Source: a virus
Virus record (IMG/VR): IMGVR_UViG_3300034072_002251
Span: 1 to 40,144 of that record
Reading direction: 5' to 3' (one strand)
Length of the DNA: 40,144 nt
Part shown: piece after piece, positions 6,115 to 12,200 of the stretch
Numbering within the stretch: position 1 is the first letter of the stretch
Layout of the letters: every line of letters starts with the position of its first letter
Translations under genes and position numbers: made by a program
The notes under the pieces: model-generated
The model's database searches: none
What the model was told of the DNA's origin: nothing
The model's input: only the letters and a program-made list of their open reading frames with translations

Positions 6115-6658
6115 CCTGATGATTGACATCGAAACGTTGGGCAGCCGTCCAAGCAGCGTCATCCTGAGCATCGGTGCCGTCTATTTCGATGCGGAGACTG
6201 GCGAGCTTGGCAAAGAGTTCTATGCCGCAATCAAGCCTTCATCGTGCATCGAGGCGGGCCTCACGACCGATATCGACACAATGCTCTGGTGGATGAAACA
6301 ATCGACAGAGGCGCAGGATGCTGCGTTCTCGGGCGATCGCTTCCTTGCCGGCGTCCTCGGGGAGTTCGGTCTGTTTGCGGTTGCCGGCAGTCCGGCCCGC
6401 GTATGGGCAAAGCCGCCGTCGTTTGACCTTGTCCTTCTGGAAGCTGCAATGAGGGCATGCAAGCTGTCACCTCCGTGGCATTTTCGAACGCATCGAGACT
6501 GCCGGACACTGTTCGATATCACGGGGGTATCGCAGCCAACCGTGGGCGTGGCTCACAACGCGCTGGACGATGCAAAGGCTCAGGCAGCGGGTGTGATTGA
6601 GGCGTATCGCTTGCTGGCTAACACCCCATCGCCTCAGCCGAGGGAGGCTGGTCAATGA
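6107..6658 (+). CDS. 3'-5' exonuclease, DEDDh type
   Basis: Predicted nuclease (183 aa) of the RNase T/exonuclease superfamily, closest in pattern to the phage 'exoribonuclease VIII-like / Rv2179c-like' group. Motifs: Exo I DIET (Asp7, Glu9), Exo II around SFDLVLLE (Asp107) and Exo III AHNALDDAKAQA (His150, Asp155), which give the five DEDDh residues. It could trim DNA or RNA during replication, recombination or host takeover; the substrate is not evident. The start overlaps the upstream gene by 8 bases and the stop overlaps the next start (ATGA). Confidence 0.88.
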   Translation: MRDLMIDIETLGSRPSSVILSIGAVYFDAETGELGKEFYAAIKPSSCIEAGLTTDIDTMLWWMKQSTEAQDAAFSGDRFLAGVLGEFGLFAVAGSPARVWAKPPSFDLVLLEAAMRACKLSPPWHFRTHRDCRTLFDITGVSQPTVGVAHNALDDAKAQAAGVIEAYRLLANTPSPQPREAGQ

Positions 6659-6996
6659 CCCTGTCCCTCGTCGAAGAGATCGAACAGCTCGCCAATTGCC
6701 GGACGCATCAGGACTGCGCCCGGTGGCTGCTGACCTGCCCGCTGTCCAAGCTCATGACCTACGAGATGACGATCAAGAACAGGCTGCGCGAGCGCGGCTT
6801 TCTGGTCGGGGTCGAGTATCTGGATCACCAGCTGCGCATGCTGAGGGCGCCCTGCCGCGACGGGCATATGTTGCTGCCGCCCGAGGGCGACAACGTCAAC
6901 ACGATCTGGGACCTGATGCTTGATATCGCGCGGGGCACCCTCGTCGAAGACAACCAGCCTTTCCCGCCTGTCTGCGGGGAGGGCGAGGCGATCTGA
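6655..6996 (+). CDS. Hypothetical protein (113 aa)
   Basis: No family is recognised. An N-terminal helical part (SLVEEIEQLANCRTHQDC) contains two Cys, followed by a mixed segment and an acidic tail. No membrane segment or signal peptide. Coupled by ATGA to the exonuclease gene. A 56-bp gap follows before the HTH protein gene. Confidence 0.75.
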   Translation: MTLSLVEEIEQLANCRTHQDCARWLLTCPLSKLMTYEMTIKNRLRERGFLVGVEYLDHQLRMLRAPCRDGHMLLPPEGDNVNTIWDLMLDIARGTLVEDNQPFPPVCGEGEAI

Positions 6997-7052
6997 TTTT
7001 CCCCTCTCTGCCGGTTTGTATTGCGTACGGCCCTGATGTTTCGAGGCTGTTG

Positions 7053-7562
7053 ATGGATTTGACTGCGATTTTCGACGAGATCAAGCGCCGCAAGATCAGC
7101 GCCAGCGATGTGGAGCGGGTCGCCGGCTTCGGTCGCTGCCACCTGTACCAGCTGCGCATCGGTCGCCGCTCGATGTCACGAGACACCGAAGTGCGGATCA
7201 AGCTGGCGATCGCGCGGATCCAGCGCGGCGATCGGCATCATGACGGGCAGCAGGCGGCGGCCGCCTATCGCATGGCGCTGGCAACTGTCGCCCGGAAGAT
7301 GGGCGCAGATCCGCGCCTGGTGCTCGATGCCGATCCTTCCAAGCGCGCAACGGCAGACCCTATCTGGCTGCAGGCGGCCAAGGTACGCCGCGTCGCCCTC
7401 TACATCGCCAATGTCTATCTGAACGTGCCGCAGGCCGAGCTCGCGCGAGCCGCCGGCATGAGCAAGGCGGCCGTGTCGATCGCCATGAACGAAGTCGAAG
7501 AGATGCGCGACACGGAAGAGCTCGAGCTGCTGCTCGCGCCGATCGAGGAGGCGTTTGCGTGA
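7053..7562 (+). CDS. HTH protein with a DnaA domain IV-like C-terminus (169 aa)
   Basis: The first 45 residues form a possible HTH (SASDVERVAGFGRCHLYQL). The C-terminal part (VRRVALYIANVYLNVPQAEL, then AGMSKAAVSIAMNEVEEMRD) follows the pattern of the DnaA DNA-binding domain: an 'R-x-x-A-x-Y-x-A' helix, then an HTH and a 'V/A-x-x-A-x-x-x-V-E' helix. A role in origin recognition fits the neighbouring methyltransferase and primase genes, but transcription control is equally possible. The start is the ATG at 7053 next to an in-frame TTG at 7050. Its stop overlaps the GTG start of the next gene. Confidence 0.75.
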   Translation: MDLTAIFDEIKRRKISASDVERVAGFGRCHLYQLRIGRRSMSRDTEVRIKLAIARIQRGDRHHDGQQAAAAYRMALATVARKMGADPRLVLDADPSKRATADPIWLQAAKVRRVALYIANVYLNVPQAELARAAGMSKAAVSIAMNEVEEMRDTEELELLLAPIEEAFA

Positions 7563-8290
7563 GCCAGAACACCAGCACGGCCGTCATGCAGCGCCGATCG
7601 GAGCCGTCCGACAGCCTCGACGACTTTCCGACGCCGCCCTGGGCGACGCGGGCGCTGGTCGAGCATGTGATTTTTCCCTATGCCTATGATGCTGAAATGA
7701 TCGCCCAGTCGCTGGCCTGGGATCCGACGTGCAATCGCGGCTTCATGGCGCGGCCGTTGATGGAATATTTCGGCAACGTTCGGGTGTCTGACATTGCGCA
7801 TTATGGCTATGCCGGCCAGCGCGGAACGGTAGACTTTCTCTCGCCCGTCGCCGAGGCCACGATCGGCGATGATATCGACTGGCTGATCACAAACCCGCCC
7901 TTCCGGCTGGCCGAGAAGTTCATCGCCAAGTCGCTGCGCCTGCAGCTCCGGGGCTTTGCCCTGTTGATGCGCACCTCCTTCCTTGAGGGCGGCGGCCGGC
8001 ATGATCGGCTTTTTTCCCGATGGTCGCCGACGATCGTCGCGCAGTTTTCCGAACGCGTGGTGATGCACAAGGGCAAGATCGTCGATCCCAATGTGCCGGT
8101 GCGCACCTTCGACAAGAAGCGCGGCAAATGGATGATGAAAAAGCCGAGCTCGGCCACCTCTTACATGTGGTTCGTCTGGCTCAAACGCGCGGCGCTTCGC
8201 CCTGGTGAAGCGAAACTGGTGTGGATCCCGCCATGTCGCGAGCAGCTTGAGCGGCCGGGCGATTATGCGCCGATCGGAGGTCGGCCATGA
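7559..8290 (+). CDS. DNA N6-adenine-type methyltransferase (243 aa)
   Basis: Predicted SAM-dependent DNA methyltransferase. Catalytic motif IV is NPPF (112-115, in DWLITNPPF), typical of amino-methyltransferases acting on adenine. A likely SAM-binding motif is DPTCNRG (55-61). The PTPPWATRALVEHV start is often seen in phage enzymes of this type. No restriction endonuclease lies nearby, so the likely role is to modify phage DNA against restriction or to mark replication; the recognition site is unknown. The GTG start overlaps the previous stop. Confidence 0.88.
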   Translation: MSQNTSTAVMQRRSEPSDSLDDFPTPPWATRALVEHVIFPYAYDAEMIAQSLAWDPTCNRGFMARPLMEYFGNVRVSDIAHYGYAGQRGTVDFLSPVAEATIGDDIDWLITNPPFRLAEKFIAKSLRLQLRGFALLMRTSFLEGGGRHDRLFSRWSPTIVAQFSERVVMHKGKIVDPNVPVRTFDKKRGKWMMKKPSSATSYMWFVWLKRAALRPGEAKLVWIPPCREQLERPGDYAPIGGRP

Positions 8291-9411
8291 TCTCCCATGA
8301 CCGCGACCAGGAGAAGCTGCAGATCAAGGAAGGGCTCAAAGCCCGGATCGAAAGCCTTTGCGCCAAGCTGTTGCCCGATGGGCGCCGGCAGGGGCGGTTG
8401 TGGGTGGCGCATAATCCGATCACGCAAGACTATTCCCAAAGCCCGGAATTCAAGGTGGCGCTGACGCGCGATATCGGCGCCTGGAAAGACTGGCGCACCG
8501 GCGACAAGGGCGATGTGCTGCGCCTGGTCGAGTATTGCCAGGCCACCGACTTTGCCGGCGCGATGACCTGGTCGCGGGATTTCCTCGGGCTGCGCTCGAT
8601 GGGCCGGGAGGAGCGGCAGCGCTTCGACCAGCAGATGAAGGCGGCACGCGAGCGGGCGGAGCTCGATGCGGAAGCGATGCGGCTGCGCCGTATGCAGGCG
8701 GCCGAACGGCTTTATCTGACCGGCCTTGCCGATGGTGAGGACACGGCGGCCGAGGCGCACGCCCGGGCTTATTTCGAAGGCCGCGGCTGCCCGATCGGCG
8801 ATATCGTCAACCGGGATCTCCGGACATTTCGGTTCGGATCGGCCGTCGAATACTGGAAGCGGGCGGAATATCGGCACGAGAACGGCCGCCGGCGCAAGGT
8901 GAAGGACGGCCCGAAATTTCCGGCGGTGCTGTCGGCCATGCGCGGGCCGACCGGGCTTCTGACGGCGGTTCACTGCACCTTCCTCGATCCCGTTCTGCCG
9001 AAGAAGCTTTCCGTCGAGTCCGGCGAGAACGCGAAGATGATGTTTGGCGAGGCCAAGGGCTCGATGATCCGGATCAGCCATGGGCCGGAAGGCCTGCCGC
9101 CGGAGACGGCGCGCAAACCGTATCCGCTTGTGCTGTGCGAAGGGGTCGAGGACGGCTTGAGCCTGGCGCTCGCCATCCCCGAGGCCCGTGTCTGGGCGGC
9201 CGGCTCGCTGTCGGCCATGGCCTCGGCGCCGATCGGCCTGCCCTGCATCTCGGCAGTGATCGTCTCCCAGGACAACGACTGGCACTCCAAGACCGCGCAG
9301 GCCCAGTTCGAGGCCGTGCTCGAGCAGCTCGAGCAGGCGCGAAAGCCGGTGACGACGATTTCGAGCCATGTCGGCAAGGACTTCAACGACCTGATGAAAG
9401 GGGATGAATGA
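8287..9411 (+). CDS. Toprim-domain DNA primase (374 aa)
   Basis: Predicted primase for phage replication. The C-terminal Toprim domain has the catalytic Glu285 (LVLCEGVEDGLSLALA) and the acidic pair Asp329/Asp331 (VSQDND), with a FNDLMKG end typical of plasmid and phage Toprim primases. The N-terminal 1-105 part resembles the primase-associated DUF7146-type region (GAWKDWRTGDKGDVLRL). No CHC2-type zinc ribbon is present, so the family is not DnaG-like at the N-terminus. It overlaps both neighbours by 4 bases; the replicative P-loop ATPase follows 2.8 kb downstream. Confidence 0.9.
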   Translation: MISHDRDQEKLQIKEGLKARIESLCAKLLPDGRRQGRLWVAHNPITQDYSQSPEFKVALTRDIGAWKDWRTGDKGDVLRLVEYCQATDFAGAMTWSRDFLGLRSMGREERQRFDQQMKAARERAELDAEAMRLRRMQAAERLYLTGLADGEDTAAEAHARAYFEGRGCPIGDIVNRDLRTFRFGSAVEYWKRAEYRHENGRRRKVKDGPKFPAVLSAMRGPTGLLTAVHCTFLDPVLPKKLSVESGENAKMMFGEAKGSMIRISHGPEGLPPETARKPYPLVLCEGVEDGLSLALAIPEARVWAAGSLSAMASAPIGLPCISAVIVSQDNDWHSKTAQAQFEAVLEQLEQARKPVTTISSHVGKDFNDLMKGDE

Positions 9412-9776
9412 TGCGGATCAAGAAGGGGGACGGAAAAGGAAACGAGCAGCTGTTCGTCAGTGTGGTCGATGGAAAGCTGCAGATCTCGATTGGGATCGCG
9501 CTGCTCGCATTTGCGGTTCAGGCGCCCGACGGCGCTGGCTGGCCGGAAGATTGGCATATCAATGACATCAACAAATTCGCCGCCAGTATGGCGCGGCAGC
9601 TGCGACGTGAAAGCGAGAACGGCACAACGCCGGTGCATCGCATGTTTGACGCTGCTGCGATCGAAGTGCTCGAGCAAGGCGAAGACGGTGTCGATGAAGG
9701 CTCTGTCGAGATCGGCATAAAGCTCGCCCAGGACTTTCTGGGGCCGACGCATCGCGCCGAGGCGGCCAAGCCATGA
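9408..9776 (+). CDS. Hypothetical protein (122 aa)
   Basis: No family is recognised. An N-terminal basic part is followed by a short hydrophobic stretch ([15 protein letters not shown]) too short and mixed for a clear membrane span, then a helical acidic C-terminal half ([19 protein letters not shown]). Two consecutive ATG codons at 9408 and 9411 are possible starts. It overlaps both neighbours (ATGA). Confidence 0.7.
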   Translation: MMRIKKGDGKGNEQLFVSVVDGKLQISIGIALLAFAVQAPDGAGWPEDWHINDINKFAASMARQLRRESENGTTPVHRMFDAAAIEVLEQGEDGVDEGSVEIGIKLAQDFLGPTHRAEAAKP

Positions 9777-10054
9777 CTGATATCGGCCACAACTCCACCA
9801 TTCACGGCATCGCGCGCGACCAGCTGCGCGCCTTCGTCGAGCGCATCGAGCGCACCAACGAAGAGCTCAAGTGTCTGAACGACGACAAGAAAGACATCTA
9901 CGGCGAAGCGAAGTCGATGGGGTTCGACACCAAGATCCTCAAGAAGCTGATCGCGCGCCGGGCCAAGGATCCGCAGGAGCGGATGGAAGAGGATCTCATC
10001 CTCGAAACCTACGAACGCGCCCTCGAGGAGAGCGACGACGGCTCGCAGGACTAA
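9773..10054 (+). CDS. gapR: GapR-like DNA-binding protein (DUF2312)
   Basis: The 93-aa product matches the GapR/DUF2312 family in length and sequence pattern: [20 protein letters not shown], then [20 protein letters not shown]. In Caulobacter, GapR is a nucleoid-associated protein that binds overtwisted, AT-rich DNA ahead of replication and supports topoisomerase function. A phage copy beside primase and methyltransferase genes may serve phage DNA replication or act on host chromosome structure. The family match is confident; the phage role is inferred. The ATG overlaps the previous stop. Confidence 0.92.
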   Translation: MTDIGHNSTIHGIARDQLRAFVERIERTNEELKCLNDDKKDIYGEAKSMGFDTKILKKLIARRAKDPQERMEEDLILETYERALEESDDGSQD

Positions 10055-10099
10055 CCCCAAGGAAGGACCAGGACATGAGCAGCAGGAAGGGAAAGCCCC

Positions 10100-10303
10100 A
10101 TGAAGAAGTGCAGGCAGGATCTGGATCGGAAGCGGGCGCGGCGGCTGGCGAAGCTGCAGGCGGATCGTCGGAGCTGGGCGCGGTACGTGACGATGCGGCC
10201 GCCGCAGCTGACGGCGATGTCGGCCAATCACCGGGCGCGGTATCTGGCGCGGATGCGCCGGCAGGGGAAACGCCGGCGGTGCCGGGCGCTGATGGAGGTG
10301 TGA
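10100..10303 (+). CDS. Small basic protein (67 aa)
   Basis: A very basic protein (MKKCRQDLDRKRARRLAKLQ; many Arg and Lys throughout) of unknown function, perhaps nucleic acid-binding. Almost every third codon base is G or C, the signature of real genes in this window, and AGGAAGGG lies upstream. A different frame is also open across this region from an ATG at 10075, but its third-position pattern is poor. No known family. Confidence 0.7.
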   Translation: MKKCRQDLDRKRARRLAKLQADRRSWARYVTMRPPQLTAMSANHRARYLARMRRQGKRRRCRALMEV

Positions 10304-10306
10304 GCG

Positions 10307-10762
10307 ATGTTGGGACTGATGTCGGAAATGAGGCGGGTGAAGGTGCAACGCCAAGCGGCGGAGGCCGAGACACGGATCGGGATGCTGGTGGCGGAGAACC
10401 TGCAGCGGCAGATGGCCTCGACCAGGATCAGCCAGACGCCGGCGCCGTCAACCAGCCAGCTACCAACGATTCCGACGCCAGCGCCGACGGCGGAGCAAAT
10501 ATTGAGCGATCTGGCATCGTGGGTGGCGGATCCGGAAGCGCGGATGATGGAGCCGTTCAAGGCGACGCCGGAACAGTGGGAATCGCTGCAGAAACTTCCG
10601 ATGGCGCCAACGGGGCTGGGTCCGAAGGGCATGGCACAGGCGAGTACACCGGAGGACCTGATCTTCAAGGCGATGATCTACGGGATGGCCGTGATGCTAG
10701 TGGAGCCGGAGCCACCGATGACCGCGACGGAAGTGCGGGCGCTGCAGGCGAGGTGGGAATAG
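10307..10762 (+). CDS. Hypothetical protein (151 aa)
   Basis: No family is recognised. The N-terminal 35 residues look like a helix (MRRVKVQRQAAEAETRIGML), then comes a Pro/Thr/Ser-rich linker (TPAPSTSQLPTIPTPAPT) and a helical C-terminal domain (EQILSDLASWVADPEARMME). GGAGGTG lies 10 bases upstream of the ATG and third codon positions are strongly G/C. It starts just after the previous stop. The competing frame running from 10075 covers the whole gene. Confidence 0.72.
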   Translation: MLGLMSEMRRVKVQRQAAEAETRIGMLVAENLQRQMASTRISQTPAPSTSQLPTIPTPAPTAEQILSDLASWVADPEARMMEPFKATPEQWESLQKLPMAPTGLGPKGMAQASTPEDLIFKAMIYGMAVMLVEPEPPMTATEVRALQARWE

Positions 10763-10812
10763 GTGAAGGGGATCAGTCTGATGCAGACAAGGGACCCATC
10801 AATTTCGGGGAC

Positions 10813-11223
10813 ATGAACCTCGACGCGGCGCGCGAGGCCTATGAGGCGGCCATGCTGGCCGGCGTGATGGTGATGGCGGCGGATGCGCCTGGCGATGTCG
10901 ACGCCATTCTCGACGGGCAGGTCGACGACACCGCCTATGCCTCGATGGCAGCGTTTGCCCGGCGTGTCGGCCGGGCCTGCACGCCGCATGTGATGGCCTC
11001 GCATCTGCATCTGGACAAGCGGCGAGCCGACCCGGAGCCGTCGCGGGTGGAAGTGATCGCCTACCAGGCCTTCATCACCGTGCTGCTCGACCTCGACGAT
11101 CTGAAAATGACGATCGCCGCCGAGAAGGCGCGCGCGGCGGCGCAAGCCCAGCCGGTGGCACCGACGCCGATCGAGGACACGATCCTCGAAGAGGTCGACG
11201 GGTTTTTCACGCCGACATGGTGA
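10813..11223 (+). CDS. Hypothetical protein (136 aa), with a longer open frame upstream
   Basis: No family is recognised. The product is helical with a Met-rich hydrophobic N-terminal segment (AAMLAGVMVMAADAPGDVDA) and a C-terminal acidic tail. The ATG at 10813 has GGGGA just upstream, and third-position G/C bias appears in this frame only from here on. The same frame is open back to an ATG at 10075 (with AAGGAAGGA upstream), which would give a 382-aa protein with a long Ala/Gly/Asp-rich N-terminus. The short form is preferred; the long form cannot be excluded. Confidence 0.65.
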   Translation: MNLDAAREAYEAAMLAGVMVMAADAPGDVDAILDGQVDDTAYASMAAFARRVGRACTPHVMASHLHLDKRRADPEPSRVEVIAYQAFITVLLDLDDLKMTIAAEKARAAAQAQPVAPTPIEDTILEEVDGFFTPTW

Positions 11224-11305
11224 CGCTTGAGCCTGTCGACTGGGCGGTGATTGCCACCGCCCTGGCGCTCACGGCCGTTTCGGCCGCCGGCGCCGCACGC
11301 GAGAT

Positions 11306-11333
11306 CCTCACCCGGCGATCCTGCCGGGTGAGG
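11306..11333 (+). other. Perfect hairpin upstream of the Acb2-like gene
   Basis: CCTCACCCGGC (11306-11316) and GCCGGGTGAGG (11323-11333) form a perfect 11-bp stem with a 6-nt loop. It ends 27 bases before the Acb2-like ATG. No T-run follows, so it is not a typical terminator; it may affect mRNA processing or translation of the next gene. Confidence 0.7.
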
Positions 11334-11360
11334 TGGTTCCCAGCAAACGAGGATGAGACG

Positions 11361-11597
11361 ATGAACGACCAAACCCACGTGCCCAGCACCAGCGACCAGC
11401 GCACCGCCAACAACACGCCGCGCCATACCTACCGCGTCCTGTCGGACGAAGAGAAAGCCCGCATGCAGGCGATCAAGGACAAGGGGCAGGAGCTTCTCGA
11501 CCTGATCGCCGACGCGGGCAACAGCCGCGAGCTGTCGATCGCGCGCACCAAAACGGAAGAGGCGGTCATGTGGGCCGTCAAGCATGTGACGGCCTGA
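11361..11597 (+). CDS. acb2: Acb2/Tad1-family anti-defence protein (78 aa)
   Basis: The C-terminal 55 residues (YRVLSDEEKARMQAIKDKGQ, then SRELSIARTKTEEAVMWAVK) match the Acb2/Tad1 family as I know it. In characterised phages, Acb2 sequesters cyclic di- and trinucleotide signals of CBASS immunity, and the related Tad1 sequesters the Thoeris signal gcADPR; both act in the cytoplasm of the infected cell. The first 20 residues are a polar extension. The ATG at 11361 is preceded by AGGATGAGA. The frame is open back to 11217, adding 48 residues with a hydrophobic stretch. The Tad2-domain gene follows after 2 bases. The family call is firm, the ligand unknown. Confidence 0.88.
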   Translation: MNDQTHVPSTSDQRTANNTPRHTYRVLSDEEKARMQAIKDKGQELLDLIADAGNSRELSIARTKTEEAVMWAVKHVTA

Positions 11598-11599
11598 CG

Positions 11600-12136
11600 A
11601 TGGAAACGCAAATGCAACAGTATTTCGGCACCAAGATGGTCGCCGCCCGGCCGATGACGCGCGCGGCCTATAACGACTTTCGCGGCTGGCAGTTGCCGGC
11701 CGACGAGAACGGAGCCGACGAGGGCTATCTCGTCGAGTATCAAGACGGCGGCGCCGGCAACCATCCGGATCATGAGGGCTATATCAGCTGGTCGCCAAAA
11801 GAGCAGTTTGAAAAGGCCTATCAGGATTTCTCGCAGCTGAGCTTTGGCCACGCGATCGACGCGCTCAAAACTGGTTTCCGCCTGCGCCGGGCCGGCTGGA
11901 ACGGCAAGGGCATGTATATCTGGCTCGAGGATGGGAGTTTCGCTCGCAGCGACGACCTCGCCGAGATGCCGCAGCTGATCAGCGGCGTCGACGGCCGGCT
12001 TTTCGAGCCGGGCGACGCCGGCACCATCACACGCATGCCGCATCTTTGCATGCGCGCAGCTGACGGCTCCACCGTGACGGGCTGGCTGGCCAGCCAGACC
12101 GACATGCTGGCCGAGGACTGGCAGATCGTCGAGTGA
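11600..12136 (+). CDS. tad2: Tad2-domain (DUF2829) anti-Thoeris-type protein with an extra N-terminal domain
   Basis: The C-terminal domain (about 80-178) carries the DUF2829/Tad2 pattern: SFGHAIDALKTGFRLRRAGW, NGKGMYIWLED, then MPHLCMRAADG and SQTDMLAEDWQIV. Tad2 of phage SPO1 is a sponge for Thoeris-derived signals. Residues 7-75 (YFGTKMVAARPMTRAAYNDF, NHPDHEGYISWSPKEQFEKA) form a second domain that I know from other phage small proteins but cannot assign a function. SPO1 Tad2 is about half this length (from memory). It lies directly after the Acb2-like gene, so the two are likely co-expressed early. The ATG at 11600 was chosen; MQQYF at 11612 is an alternative. Confidence 0.87.
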   Translation: METQMQQYFGTKMVAARPMTRAAYNDFRGWQLPADENGADEGYLVEYQDGGAGNHPDHEGYISWSPKEQFEKAYQDFSQLSFGHAIDALKTGFRLRRAGWNGKGMYIWLEDGSFARSDDLAEMPQLISGVDGRLFEPGDAGTITRMPHLCMRAADGSTVTGWLASQTDMLAEDWQIVE

Positions 12137-12147
12137 ACGACCCATGA

Positions 12148-12173
12148 CCGGGCGGGGCCACCCCCTGCCCGGG
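12148..12173 (+). other. GC-rich hairpin between the Tad2 and ATPase genes
   Basis: CCGGGCGGGG and CCCC(CT)GCCCGG can pair with a short bulge, giving about a 10-bp stem. It lies in the 64-bp gap between 12136 and 12201. No T-run follows, so a processing or pausing role is more likely than termination. Confidence 0.45.
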
Positions 12174-12200
12174 TGATGCAATGCGATATGCGCGGGTGCC

